DNA from: Listeria ivanovii subsp. londoniensis
GTDB taxonomy: Bacteria > Bacillota > Bacilli > Lactobacillales > Listeriaceae
DNA length: 64,000 nucleotides
Assembly (NCBI RefSeq): GCF_000763495.1
Contig: NZ_CP009576.1
Coordinates: forward strand, 2,428,001-2,492,000
Reading direction: 5' to 3'
Part shown: positions 24,107 through 33,732 of the stretch, in pieces
How the letters are laid out: each line of letters begins with the position of its first letter
Numbering within the stretch: position 1 is the stretch's first letter
Position numbers and translations under genes: made by a program
Notes under the pieces: model-generated
The model's database searches: none
What the model saw: only the letters and a program-made list of their open reading frames with translations
What the model was told of the DNA's origin: nothing

Positions 24107-25037
24107 TTAGTCCTTGTCCGCAATACAGACACGATTTCGTCCAGCAAGTTTCGCTTTATATAAAGCCTCATCCGCTGTTTTAAATAACCGTTCACTGGTC
24201 ATTATTCCGTCATGACATCCACTGACTCCAATAGAGATAGTAATTTTCACGGTTTGTCCAGTTGGAATTACAAAGTCGTACTCTTCAGTTTCTCGTCGTA
24301 TATGTTCAGCAAAATAATTTCCTTCGTCCACCGAGCACTATAACAAGATAAGTGAAAACTCTTCCCCACCATTTCTAAAAGCTTCCGAACCATCTGTTGT
24401 GTTTCCTTTTAAAGTCTTTGCGAGTTGCTTCAAAATGGCATCTCCCGCATCCTGCCCATATGTATCATTAATATTTTTAAAGAAATCGATGTCGATTAAC
24501 ATTAAAGTGACTTCTCTAATAGTTCCATCCATTACATGGTTAATTTTTTCATCAAACTGCCTTACATTGGAAAGTTGGGTTAAATAATCCAGTGTGGAAT
24601 CTTGCTCATATTTTTGAAAAAGTTGTTTAGACTTAATCATATTATCCATTAATCCTGCTGACACAAAACCGATAACTAGTGAAATTACTACAAAGGTAAT
24701 CATGTTTATCCAGTAGAAAGCTTCATTTGCTAAAATCAAATGTAAATTAATTACAACAAATCCGCTGGCAATAATATTTAATATAAAAACACCCAAACGT
24801 TATATCGCTCTAGTCGTTTGCTTAAAAGTGCTACCATAATCCCGATTAACATCATCACTACTCCGGCCATAACTGCTGCTAAATTGATAGAAATCCAAGA
24901 ATCCCAGTCCATACACCAATCACTACTTTTCTTCTCGTTGATATCTCTTTTGTTATTGGTTCTTTATAAATAATGGGAATAACATCAAAGCCCGCGAGTA
25001 ATATCGCCGCATTACTTACTGTTCTATCAAAAAGCAT
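24107..25037 (-). pseudogene. dgcC: Broken membrane-bound diguanylate cyclase (GGDEF), dgcC-like
   Basis: Reading leftward, a hydrophobic domain starts at an ATG at 25037 (MLFDRTVSNAAILLAG..., the xxFDxR pattern of 5TM-LYT sensors), then shifts frame near 24880-24905, shifts again near the five-base homopolymer at 24785-24789, and meets an in-frame TAG at 24338-24340, after which the same frame continues to the natural stop at 24107. Joined together it gives several membrane helices, a linker, and a GGDEF domain with an intact GGEEF signature and the C-terminal SIGVSG...ADEALYKAKLAGRNRV. The usual first membrane helices before FDxR are absent too. GGDEF enzymes make c-di-GMP; this copy cannot. 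Correspondence to EGD-e lmo2174 (dgcC) is from memory of gene order. Confidence 0.85.
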
Positions 25038-25168
25038 CCCCCGCCTTCACTTCGTTACTTTATTACCCTCTTATGCTCATTAATATGCATTCTTAGCAAC
25101 CTACACGCCAAAAAACAACCTCTCAAAAATAGACGTTGCGAAAAATATCTATACACTTATTTTGACAT

Positions 25169-25207
25169 AAAAAATCCGCAATGAAAATAATTTCAAATGC
25201 GGATTTA
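25169..25207 (-). terminator. Terminator of the SDR gene
   Basis: AATCCGCA and TGCGGATT stem with extended pairing and a following T-run on the minus strand. Confidence 0.8.
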
Positions 25208-25216
25208 TCTATTATT

Positions 25217-25978
25217 TTAGTAAGCTGTCCAACCAGCATCTGCTGTAACAATTGTCCCGTTGACAAAACTAGCATCATCCGAAGCTAAAAATAAAGCCAC
25301 TTTGGCGATTTCAGAAGCATCTCCAACACGTGGATTTGTTCCCATTCCAATCATCGCTCTTTCTTGTCCGAATTGATCTGGCGCATAAATAGTTGTTCCA
25401 ATATTCGTATTCACTGCTCCTGGTGCGATGGCATTACAGCGAATATTTTTATTAGCATATTGGAACCCAACGTTTTTAGTGAATCCAACTACCGCATGTT
25501 TAGAGGCTGTGTATGCTGCACCAGCTCGTGAACCAAATAATCCCCCAGCTGATGCAATATTAACAATAACACCTTGCCCTTTTTCTTCAAATATATGCAA
25601 TGCTTTTCTAGTAGCTCGCATGACTCCTGTTGTATTAATTGCGAAAACTTTATCCCAAAGTTCATCCGTTAATTCTCCAGCTGGAACAAAATTATCCATA
25701 ATTCCAGCATTATTAACTAAAATATCTAATGTACCATATTTTTCTACGGCTTGATTCATCATTTTTTGTACATCATCTTCACTCGTTACATTAGCAGCAA
25801 CAGCAAGAGCAGATCCTTTTCCTGCTTCAATTAATTCAACTGTTTTTTGTGCAGCTTCTAAATTCAAGTCTGCAACCACTACCTTCGCACCTTCATTTGC
25901 AAAAAGCAACGAAATTTGTTTCCCCATTCCTGAGGCTGCCCCTGTTACAACTGCTACTTTACCATCTAATTTCCCCAT
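25217..25978 (-). CDS. Short-chain dehydrogenase/reductase (SDR)
   Basis: 253 residues, classical SDR size. TGAASGMGKQ is the TGxxxGxG cofactor loop, NNAGIMD the NNAG motif, and the catalytic set is S of NIASAGG, with YTASK giving Y and K. The acidic D in VVADLNLEAAQ after strand 2 favours NAD(H). Substrate unknown; often annotated glucose or alcohol dehydrogenase. It is divergent from a TetR gene that probably controls it. Confidence 0.87.
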   Translation of the reverse strand: MGKLDGKVAVVTGAASGMGKQISLLFANEGAKVVVADLNLEAAQKTVELIEAGKGSALAVAANVTSEDDVQKMMNQAVEKYGTLDILVNNAGIMDNFVPAGELTDELWDKVFAINTTGVMRATRKALHIFEEKGQGVIVNIASAGGLFGSRAGAAYTASKHAVVGFTKNVGFQYANKNIRCNAIAPGAVNTNIGTTIYAPDQFGQERAMIGMGTNPRVGDASEIAKVALFLASDDASFVNGTIVTADAGWTAY

Positions 25979-26039
25979 TATTTCTCCTCCTTCACTTTAG
26001 TTGCGCTAAAAAGGATAAAAGTCCATCCTTCTTGCTTCC

Positions 26040-26068
26040 ATTATAATCCGGATATAAAACGCTTTCAA
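26040..26068 (-). promoter_or_regulatory. Promoter of the SDR gene
   Basis: TTGAAA, 17 bp, perfect TATAAT. The -35 overlaps TGAAAGCGTTTTAT, which resembles a CcpA cre site at all but its last two fixed bases. Confidence 0.75.
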
Positions 26069-26087
26069 TAGCTAAAAAAGCCATTTT

Positions 26088-26103
26088 TGTTGATTAAGCA
26101 ACA
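26088..26103. promoter_or_regulatory. Probable TetR-type operator
   Basis: TGTTGATTAAGCAACA is a 16-bp near-perfect palindrome (only the innermost asymmetry breaks it), lying 20 bp upstream of the SDR -35 and between the SDR and tetR genes. Confidence 0.6.
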
Positions 26104-26158
26104 CTTTTGAGTTATATGTATAGTAATAGAAAAAATTATCATTGGAGGTTTTGAAAAT

Positions 26159-26722
26159 ATGGATAGACGGGTTAAAAAAACAAAACAAGCCTTAAATCAA
26201 GCATTATTTACCCTTCTTGACCATAAACCATTTAAACAAATTACGATTACAGATATTGTTCAACAAGCTGATGTAAATAGAGGGACCTTTTATAAACATT
26301 ATCGCGAGAAAGAAGAATTACTGGAAAATATTATCCAAGACGTCTTAGCAGATTTAAAAGAGGCTTATCAAGACCCGTATCGTCAAACTAATCATTTCAC
26401 TGTCCAAATGCTCACACCTTCAATGATAAAAATATTTGATCATGTTTATAGTCATCAAGCATTTTATAAACAAGTGATTAACTCGACAATTAGTCCCAGT
26501 TTTCAAAATCAAGTTTGCGAGGTGCTTCGTGAATTAGTTTTAAATGATTTCGACAGTTTTTCTAGTATGATTAATGCCGAACCGCGGTTACTTGCAACTT
26601 ACCAAGCATACGCCATTTTCGGGATGATTGTTTTTTGGGCGGAAGAAGATTTCACTCATTCCTCAGAATATATGTCTGAGCAATTGCTTCTAATTATTCA
26701 TACTAATTACCAAGGCAGTTAA
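26159..26722 (+). CDS. TetR-family repressor
   Basis: 187 residues. The N-terminal helix-turn-helix reads FKQITITDIVQQADVNRGTFYKHYREKEELLENI, the classical TetR form; the C-terminal half is the variable ligand domain. TTGGAGG precedes the ATG. It is divergently placed to the SDR gene with a palindromic operator in the gap. Ligand unknown. Confidence 0.88.
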   Translation: MDRRVKKTKQALNQALFTLLDHKPFKQITITDIVQQADVNRGTFYKHYREKEELLENIIQDVLADLKEAYQDPYRQTNHFTVQMLTPSMIKIFDHVYSHQAFYKQVINSTISPSFQNQVCEVLRELVLNDFDSFSSMINAEPRLLATYQAYAIFGMIVFWAEEDFTHSSEYMSEQLLLIIHTNYQGS

Positions 26723-26827
26723 TCCTTACATATTTGTTATATTGGTTTCTAACTTTGTCACTTGAATCGAGGGCTACACATCATCACACTTGCTATAATA
26801 AGCGTATCAAAGAAAGGTGTGTTGATT

Positions 26828-27175
26828 ATGAATGATCATCGAATTTTAAATGCGTTAAGTTATTTTAGTATCTTTTTCGCCCCCATCGTTGTTCCAGCGC
26901 TAATTTGGATTTTCGCAAAAACAGACGAAGTTACCCACCACGCAAAAGTTGCTTTACTAACACATGTTATACCAACTATTGCCGGTTTTATTTGTTTCTC
27001 TAGTATTTTTATTACCTCCCTAACTAATGGCGGTATTCCCACAAATCTCATTTTCATCGTCACTGCTTGCTTGTTCTTTTTCATGGTAATCACGATGGTT
27101 GGTTTCTTTATTTTTAATATTGTTCGCGGTATTCAAATGTTACTTACAAAATCAGAAGAAGATGTTTGGATTTAA
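26828..27175 (+). CDS. DUF4870-like small membrane protein
   Basis: 115 residues from the ATG at 26828, which has AAAGAAAGGTGTG upstream. There are three hydrophobic segments (about 12-30, 41-63 and 75-100) and the pattern NALSYFSIFFAPIVVPALIWIFAK...HHAKVALLTH, resembling the DUF4870 family (Tic20-like fold) of unknown function. It stands alone ahead of a strong terminator. Confidence 0.65.
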   Translation: MNDHRILNALSYFSIFFAPIVVPALIWIFAKTDEVTHHAKVALLTHVIPTIAGFICFSSIFITSLTNGGIPTNLIFIVTACLFFFMVITMVGFFIFNIVRGIQMLLTKSEEDVWI

Positions 27176-27177
27176 TA

Positions 27178-27214
27178 CAAAAAGCTATCCTAAAATTTTT
27201 AGGATAGCTTTTTG
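27178..27214. terminator. Bidirectional terminator
   Basis: AAAAAGCTATCCTAAAA and TTTTAGGATAGCTTTTT stem between convergent genes. Confidence 0.92.
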
Positions 27215-27216
27215 GT

Positions 27217-30200
27217 TTATTCCTGCGTCTTCCTTGTTTTTCTTAATAGGAACAAGGCAAGTGCGCTAATAATAAATCCTGTAAAAATAACTTCATCTGG
27301 TAGCGTATCTCCTGTAGAAGGTAGGTTCACAGATTTTTCAGCTTTAATAGTTGTTTTATTGTTTTTTGCTGGGTTTACTGGATCTCTTGGTTTCGTTGGT
27401 CTGTTTGGATTAACCACAATTGGTCCTTTGTTTTTTGCATACACAAAAGTAACTTTTTGTGGTGCTCCTTTAAATACACCAGTTTTGTTAGTAGGATCTT
27501 TCACTAGTTGGTAATTTTTAATTTCTTTGGTATCTATTTTGTATGGCTTACCAACTACACCCGTGTGAATTTCTTCTGCAGCTAGTTCATTTCCTGCTGT
27601 ATCAACAAACACTGCAGTTACAGTTCCACTTACCATTTTTTTCGTGTTTTCTTTTGTTACTTGAAGTGACTGTTGTTGATTAAAAGCAATATTTACATTT
27701 ACTGGAGTCGTATCTAATTCATAGTCATTTGGTGCTTTAGTCTCTATTAATTGATAGTCTCCAGGTGCTAAATCCGTTAATTCGATTGCTCCGTTCTTAT
27801 CTGTTGTTAAGTTTTCTAGAACAGTTTTGTTTGCAGCAACTAATTTAAATATGGCTCCAGTAAGTGGGGCTTTTGTCTCGCTGTCTATTTTTGTTAAAGT
27901 AACAGACCCTGTAGACATTGTATTTGTTTTAGTTAACTGTATCGGTTCTTGTTGATTAAATTCAATAGTGAATTCAATCGGCGTCTTGTCCAACTGATAG
28001 CCATTTGGTGCTTTTACTTCTATAATTTGATATTTCCCTGGTGCTAAATCCGCTACGCTCAATTTACCATCTGCGTCTGTTACTAAGCCACTTTTCACTT
28101 TCGTTCCATCCGCTTGTTGTAACTCAAATTCTGCTCCGGACAAGTTCGCTTTCGTTTGGTCATCTTCTTTTGTTAATATCGCACTACCTGTTTTCACTGT
28201 ATTTTCTTTGGTTACTTCGATAGTTGTCGTTTGATTAAATACAATCGTAAACGGCACTGGAGTTGCATCTAGCTTGTAACCGGTTGGCGCTTTTGTTTCC
28301 ACAAACTGATAGTCGTCCGGTGCAAGATTAGATACAGTCAATTTACCATCCGCATCTGTTACTAAGTCCTGTTTCACTTTTGTTCCATCCGCTGTTTGTA
28401 ATTCGAATTCTGCTCCAGATAACGCCGCTTTAGACTCGCCATCTTCTTTCGTTAAAGTGACATTGCCCGTTTTGGCTGTGTTTTTTTTGATTACTTGAGT
28501 TGGTATAGCTTGGTTAAATGTAATGGAAAATGAAACAGGCGTTGCATTTAGTTGATAACCTATCGGCGCTTGTGTTTCCACGAATTGATATTCACCTGGT
28601 GCTAAATCTGCTACAGTCAATTTACCATCAGAATTTGTCACCAAACCATCTTTCACTTTTGTTCCATTCGCTGTTTGTAATTCGAATTCTGCTCCGGATA
28701 ACTTCGCCTGGTTACGGTCATCCTCTTTCGTTAAAATGACGCTACCTGCTTTTGCTGTATTTTCTTTCGTTATTTGGATAGGTGTTGCTTGATTAAATAC
28801 AATCGCAAACGGTACTGGAGTTGCATCTAATTTATATCCGGTTGGTGCTTCGGTTTCTACAAATTGATAGTTACCTGGCGCTAAATCTGTTACAGTCAAA
28901 TTACCATCTGCATCTGTTACTACATCCGTTTTCACTTTCGTTCCGTCTGCTGTTTGCAATTCGAATGCTGCTCCGGATAGCTTCATTTTAGATTTAGCAT
29001 CTTCTTTTGTTAAAATAACACTGCCAGTTTTGGCTGTGTTTTCTTTGGTTACTTGGATAGGCGTTGCTTGATTAAACCCAATAGTAAACGTGACTGGACT
29101 TATATCTAGCTTGTAACCGGTTGGCGCTTTTGTTTCTATGAATTGGTAGTTACCTGGTGCTAAATCTGCTACCTCAATTTTACCATCCTTGTCGGATATT
29201 AAGCTCTCTTTCATTTGCACTCCATCCGCTGTTTGTAACTCGAATTCTGCTTCAGACAACTTCGCTTTTGTCTCACTATCTTCTTTTATTAAAATCACAC
29301 TGCCAGTTTTGGCTGTATTTTCTTTGGTTACTTCGATAGGCGTCGCTTGATTAAAAATAATGGTAAATGCTACCGGAGTTGCATCTAGCTTGTAACCGGT
29401 TGGCGCTTTTGTTTCCACAAACTGATAGTCGTCCGGTGCAAGATTAGATACAGTCAATTTACCATCCGCATCTGTTACTAAGACCTGTTTCACTTTTGTT
29501 CCATCCGCTGTTTGTAACTCAAATTCTGCTCCTGCTAATTTTGCTTTCGTTGTGTCATCTTCTTTTGTTAAAATCACACTGCCAGTTTTCGCTGTATTTT
29601 CTTTGGTTACTTCGATAGGCGTCGCTTGATTAAAAGCAATCACAAATGACACTGGGGTTGCATCTAACTGGTACCCAGTTGGTGCTTTTGTTTCCACGAA
29701 TTGGTAGTCACCTGGCGCAAGATCAGTTACAGTCAATTTACCATCCGCATCTGTTACTAAGTCCTGTTTCACTTTCGTTCCATCCGCTGTTTGTAATTCA
29801 AATTCTGCTCCAGATAATGCCGCTTTAGACTTGTCATCTTCTTTTGTTAAAACAACACTTCCAGAGACTTGTGTATTTTCAACCGTATAGCTTGCTACTT
29901 GACCATCAGCTCTAACAGTCACTTCTTTTCCTTCTTTGTATTCATCACTAATAGTATAGCCATCTGGCGCCTCAGTTTCTACTAATTTATATTTCCCAGA
30001 TTGAATTCCATCAAATAGAATTTTACCTTCTGCATTAGTGGTACCAATTTGCCCTGCTTCCTCACCATCCAATGTATAAAGTTGGAATTTAGCACCGGCT
30101 AGTTTTTTCGTATGATCTGCTTGATCTACTTTTGTAATTTCTAATGAACCAATTGTGGCAATTCCACTTCCGCTTCCCATCGTAAATGATGGCGCGATAG

Positions 30201-33192
30201 ACGCAGTGGATTTTTTATATGATTCAGGCAACACACCATAATCAGTAGCATCGACATTAGCTTCATTCGCAACGATTCCCGACATCAAGCTAACTGTACT
30301 GTAAGTCACTTTAATAGGCTCTGTTGCTGTATAGTCTTTAAATTGAATCGTAAAATTATTATTTTCAAAAGTAATATCGTAATACTTTGAATCAATCGTA
30401 TCTCCTGTGGTGCTATTAACTACTTTAAAACTGCTCTTCACTATTTGCGCACCAGTAGCTCCTGTCGTTAGCGTATCCGTGATAATTGGATTAGTTACAG
30501 GACGATTTGGAGCAATGTTTGTTAATTCCAAGGTCCAAAGTACTTGATTATTAAAGGCAGGAGAAATAGCAGCAGCTTTTGAAATTGCGCGATACCTAAG
30601 ATTTGCATAAGTTTGATAAGAGTAGGATTTTTGCCCGAACCCATTATCCGAAACTTTAGCCACATTGTTTACAGATTGGAAAAAATACCAATTTTCATCT
30701 AGTTTTGTACTATATTTAATAAAGACGCGTGATGTCCCCATATTAGCAAATTCTAAATGTATTTTCTTACTTGTCGTATCGATCGTTGTTGGATAATTAT
30801 TATCTCCAGGTACAGCAAGTGTCCCAACTGTTCTTAAAGGGACATATAAGCTCAACATTTCAGTCGTCGAATCCACATTACGATATTGTAATGAGTCTTC
30901 CACAAGCGTCAGTCCTTCTGGCATCTCATCATCAAAAATTAAATTATCATAGTCTTTTTCCATTGTGTTCACTGAAACAATCCAGTCGATATTCCCTGTT
31001 GAGGCATTATAGGAACCATACTTCTCACCATTATTCATGATGTTTGTATCTGGAGTTACTTCAGACTTTATTTCATCTATATGCCTTGAAATCCCAGTCT
31101 CATCATAGTAAATAGCATCTGCCTTATTATCAATTGTATTTGTAACATCAGATAAATCAATTTTTGTATTTATCTCTACTACAATTTTTTTATTTGTTGC
31201 ACTATAATCACCGATAAGTTGAATCGAAAAACCTCTTGGCGTGATATCTTTATCAATAGTATAGTCTCTGCCTTCTTTTAAAAAGGCTCGATTAGTCTCA
31301 TCTTTATACGCATATACATCATAGCTTTCTAAACTTGTTACACCAGAAGAGAACGTATCAGTAATACTAAGACGATTCATTTGAATCCTATCTGAGTTAG
31401 CAGTTATCGTCCATTTCATTGTATTATTAAAATAGTCAATCGTCCCTGCCTTTTTCTTCAATAAATCAGGTTGAAAGTTAATCGATGCCTCTGAGGAAAC
31501 ACCCTGTTCGTCCGTAATTTTATTTTTAATTTCTCGGCTACTAAAGTCTGTTACTTTGGTTGAATAGGTGATTTGGTAAGAATTTGTACTCGTATTTTTA
31601 TATGTTAAATCAAAATCCCCATTAGCTGAAATAGCAGAGGTAGTCCAGTCGCTGGATGCATCAGATCCAATGATTGGTGTGCCAGTCGTCGAATTAAAAA
31701 TGATATGATTTATTTTAAGGGAGTTCGCCACATATTCGACGCCACTATCTTCTAAAACGTCTTTCAGAACTGTAGTAGGCGATATCTCTTTCTTGTCAAA
31801 ATTGAAATCAATTGCCCAGTCAATACATTGTGTGGAAGTATTGTAAACAGCTCTCTTCTCAAGATGTTTATAGTTAATCATCTGCAAATAAACAATTGCT
31901 GAGTTTCCAGATAACTTCCCTTCTTCTCCAATTGTTTGTGCTTCTGTCGTAACATGAGTTATACCAATACTCGGTTTATTAACGGTACGCTCATAAGTTA
32001 CCTGGTATCCACTTGCAGCAAGTCCGCCATCAAGTAAAACGCTCATTCTGTTATTCTCATAAGTTAGTGTATAGTCGGTTCCTTCTATTAATTCCTTTTT
32101 CGTTCCGATAAATGTCCCACCCGCGCTTACATCACTAGAATAGACTTTGATAGTTGCTCTATCTATTGTTGTTGTCCCACCAGCAGTGAAATCAATTAAT
32201 TTTAATTCTCCTTTTGCATTTGTTTCTTTCGTTAAATTGAATTTTGCATCGACAGTTATTTTCTCTGGATTTACTACTCCAGGTCTTGCTGACATGTATA
32301 TGGCAGTCGGGTCGCTAGCATTAGGAATTATTTCAATTGGATAAACAGTATCTTCTCCCGCAGTTTTAAAAACAACATTTTGTTCGGTTTTATCTGTTGT
32401 TGTAAACATTTTAAAAGCTGTACTAATACTGATGTCGTAATCACCTTCTTGAACACCATCTTTTAAGAAGGTAATAGTCAAAGCATTGGTCTTCACGTTT
32501 AAAGACCATTCTGCTTCAGTGGATGGTAAAAAGTTCCCACTTATGTTGTTTGTACCAAAATCGAAGGCATCCGGCAAAATGGTTGTAAAAGTATCACCAG
32601 CTTTATAGTTTTTTCCAGTGAAGCTAAAGTTCATATCTAAAACAACACCACTACCATTTTTAACTCGATCTGTCTTGTTAAGTTCCTTTCCATTTCCATC
32701 TTTAAGCGTTACCTTTTTAAAAATATTTTCCGAAATAGCTGCTTTTAAATTCTTTTCTGAAACCGATTTTTTTTCAGATACAACTGTTTCTTCTATTTTA
32801 TTTGTAGTTTCCTTTTCTTTTGCAGAAATAGACGTAACTACTTCTTCTTTATCGGTTAATGTTACATTGTACTCATTTTCATCTAGTATATAACCTGGCG
32901 CTGCTGTTTTTTCTTTTACAACATATTCTCCAGCTGAAAGCGATTCATCTGTAAACTCCCCGTTTTCATGTATGGAAAGTTCCTTGCTTTCTCCTGTCTC
33001 TTTATTTTTCAGTTCGAAAACTGAGCCATTTATTTTTTCTTTTGTATCTTTATCTTCTTTCATGATTTTAAGTGTTGTTTGTTTTGATGCTTCTTCTGTT
33101 ATCGTTGCCAAAACAGGAGAAACATTTTGGAATACAAGTAGCCCAATCACAGCAGCGATTAGCATTTTCTTCCATTGTTTAATATTTCTCAT
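27217..33192 (-). CDS. Giant LPXTG surface protein, nine SpaA-type repeats
   Basis: 1991 residues. Signal peptide (about 1-30); one SpaA/Cna-B-type module (38-130); a long adhesin-like region (about 150-1010); nine tandem Cna-B/SpaA modules of 93 residues (about 1015-1851), each with LTKED (isopeptide Lys) and FVETKAPTGY (catalytic Glu); a MucBP-like module (about 1852-1920); and LPSTG at about 1957, followed by a hydrophobic segment and KTRKTQE. Sortase A would anchor it to peptidoglycan; internal isopeptide bonds would stiffen the stalk. The ligand is unknown. Paralogue of 33733-38319, at the EGD-e lmo2178 position. ATG with GGAGG. Confidence 0.9.
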   Translation of the reverse strand: MRNIKQWKKMLIAAVIGLLVFQNVSPVLATITEEASKQTTLKIMKEDKDTKEKINGSVFELKNKETGESKELSIHENGEFTDESLSAGEYVVKEKTAAPGYILDENEYNVTLTDKEEVVTSISAKEKETTNKIEETVVSEKKSVSEKNLKAAISENIFKKVTLKDGNGKELNKTDRVKNGSGVVLDMNFSFTGKNYKAGDTFTTILPDAFDFGTNNISGNFLPSTEAEWSLNVKTNALTITFLKDGVQEGDYDISISTAFKMFTTTDKTEQNVVFKTAGEDTVYPIEIIPNASDPTAIYMSARPGVVNPEKITVDAKFNLTKETNAKGELKLIDFTAGGTTTIDRATIKVYSSDVSAGGTFIGTKKELIEGTDYTLTYENNRMSVLLDGGLAASGYQVTYERTVNKPSIGITHVTTEAQTIGEEGKLSGNSAIVYLQMINYKHLEKRAVYNTSTQCIDWAIDFNFDKKEISPTTVLKDVLEDSGVEYVANSLKINHIIFNSTTGTPIIGSDASSDWTTSAISANGDFDLTYKNTSTNSYQITYSTKVTDFSSREIKNKITDEQGVSSEASINFQPDLLKKKAGTIDYFNNTMKWTITANSDRIQMNRLSITDTFSSGVTSLESYDVYAYKDETNRAFLKEGRDYTIDKDITPRGFSIQLIGDYSATNKKIVVEINTKIDLSDVTNTIDNKADAIYYDETGISRHIDEIKSEVTPDTNIMNNGEKYGSYNASTGNIDWIVSVNTMEKDYDNLIFDDEMPEGLTLVEDSLQYRNVDSTTEMLSLYVPLRTVGTLAVPGDNNYPTTIDTTSKKIHLEFANMGTSRVFIKYSTKLDENWYFFQSVNNVAKVSDNGFGQKSYSYQTYANLRYRAISKAAAISPAFNNQVLWTLELTNIAPNRPVTNPIITDTLTTGATGAQIVKSSFKVVNSTTGDTIDSKYYDITFENNNFTIQFKDYTATEPIKVTYSTVSLMSGIVANEANVDATDYGVLPESYKKSTASIAPSFTMGSGSGIATIGSLEITKVDQADHTKKLAGAKFQLYTLDGEEAGQIGTTNAEGKILFDGIQSGKYKLVETEAPDGYTISDEYKEGKEVTVRADGQVASYTVENTQVSGSVVLTKEDDKSKAALSGAEFELQTADGTKVKQDLVTDADGKLTVTDLAPGDYQFVETKAPTGYQLDATPVSFVIAFNQATPIEVTKENTAKTGSVILTKEDDTTKAKLAGAEFELQTADGTKVKQVLVTDADGKLTVSNLAPDDYQFVETKAPTGYKLDATPVAFTIIFNQATPIEVTKENTAKTGSVILIKEDSETKAKLSEAEFELQTADGVQMKESLISDKDGKIEVADLAPGNYQFIETKAPTGYKLDISPVTFTIGFNQATPIQVTKENTAKTGSVILTKEDAKSKMKLSGAAFELQTADGTKVKTDVVTDADGNLTVTDLAPGNYQFVETEAPTGYKLDATPVPFAIVFNQATPIQITKENTAKAGSVILTKEDDRNQAKLSGAEFELQTANGTKVKDGLVTNSDGKLTVADLAPGEYQFVETQAPIGYQLNATPVSFSITFNQAIPTQVIKKNTAKTGNVTLTKEDGESKAALSGAEFELQTADGTKVKQDLVTDADGKLTVSNLAPDDYQFVETKAPTGYKLDATPVPFTIVFNQTTTIEVTKENTVKTGSAILTKEDDQTKANLSGAEFELQQADGTKVKSGLVTDADGKLSVADLAPGKYQIIEVKAPNGYQLDKTPIEFTIEFNQQEPIQLTKTNTMSTGSVTLTKIDSETKAPLTGAIFKLVAANKTVLENLTTDKNGAIELTDLAPGDYQLIETKAPNDYELDTTPVNVNIAFNQQQSLQVTKENTKKMVSGTVTAVFVDTAGNELAAEEIHTGVVGKPYKIDTKEIKNYQLVKDPTNKTGVFKGAPQKVTFVYAKNKGPIVVNPNRPTKPRDPVNPAKNNKTTIKAEKSVNLPSTGDTLPDEVIFTGFIISALALFLLRKTRKTQE
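27640..30150 (-). repeat. Nine tandem 279-bp repeats encoding SpaA modules
   Basis: Unit length is 279 bp (93 codons) over about 2510 bp. Some units are almost identical: the stretch beginning at 28261 recurs at 29377, exactly four units (1116 bp) away, over more than 100 bp with one noted change. The first module (near 30150) and the last are the most divergent. Confidence 0.9.
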
Positions 33193-33240
33193 GATGCTTT
33201 ATCCTCCTAAATTCAACTTTGATTGCAAGTAACTCCATAC

Positions 33241-33246
33241 ATTATA
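33241..33246 (-). promoter_or_regulatory. -10 element of the nine-repeat surface protein gene
   Basis: Perfect TATAAT about 50 nt ahead of the ATG, without a recognisable -35. Confidence 0.5.
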
Positions 33247-33300
33247 ACAAACAACAAAAAAACAAATTTTACTTAAAAAGGAAAAGATATGTGTATCATG

Positions 33301-33316
33301 TGACGTTTCCGTGAAC
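33301..33316. promoter_or_regulatory. TGAC-N6-GTGAAC motif, copy 1
   Basis: TGACGTTTCCGTGAAC, 109 bp upstream of the nine-repeat gene start. The same motif is found twice upstream of the paralogue (38427 and 38650). Confidence 0.45.
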
Positions 33317-33659
33317 ACTAATATAGTAGCTGAAAAAGTTTGTTAGTTTTTGAACGTAGGTACAAATATACCTAAAGAAGACATAAAACTTTTCACCTCA
33401 ATAGTTTTGAACACTCTCAGCAACTTAAAAAGACAAATATCAAGTTTATCATCGCTATTTCCCAACCTTATTTCGGGTGATATGATGCATCGAATTTACT
33501 ATTTTATTGAGACTAATAATTCAAATTATCATATATAACTCGCTCTACTCTTCTAAATCGAAAGAATCACAAAACCAATAACATTATTACTACTATCCAC
33601 AAACGTACTTGATTATTGAAATTACTAACTTCTTTTTTTCCCAAGAAAAAAATAGTATA

Positions 33660-33706
33660 AAAAAAGACCTTTAAAAGGTAGATTTTAGTCTACTTTTTAA
33701 AGGTCG
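33660..33706 (-). terminator. Terminator of the four-repeat surface protein gene
   Basis: GACCTTTAAAAAGTAGA and TCTACCTTTTAAAGGTC stem with a T-run on the minus strand. Confidence 0.9.
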
Positions 33707-33732
33707 GCCACTTTAGCCTTGTGTTTAATGTT

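Larger units (their letters stand above)
33193..33732. other. Intergenic region between the two surface protein genes
   Basis: 540 bp. It holds the -10 element at 33241-33246, one copy of the TGAC-N6-GTGAAC motif at 33301-33316, and the terminator of the right-hand gene at 33660-33706. The middle is AT-rich with no ORF carrying a ribosome-binding site. Confidence 0.6.

Noticed and set aside
24785-24789. Programmed frameshifting in the diguanylate cyclase gene
   Set aside because: The five-base run is short, there is no slippery heptamer or stimulatory structure, and a further frameshift and a stop codon are present, so decay is the simpler reading.
24107-24796. Two separate short proteins (24338-24796 and 24107-24331) with GGDEF fragments
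   Set aside because: They are the same reading frame split by a TAG; their apparent starts are a TTG and a GTG inside the conserved domain with no ribosome-binding sites. Treated as one pseudogene.
27212-27514. Plus-strand ORFs antisense to the repeat proteins (here and at many places up to 38300)
   Set aside because: They mirror the repeat period of the real minus-strand genes and lack their own start signals.
33350-33538. 62-codon ORF in the gap between the surface protein genes
   Set aside because: No ribosome-binding site, biased low-complexity composition and no recognisable motif.
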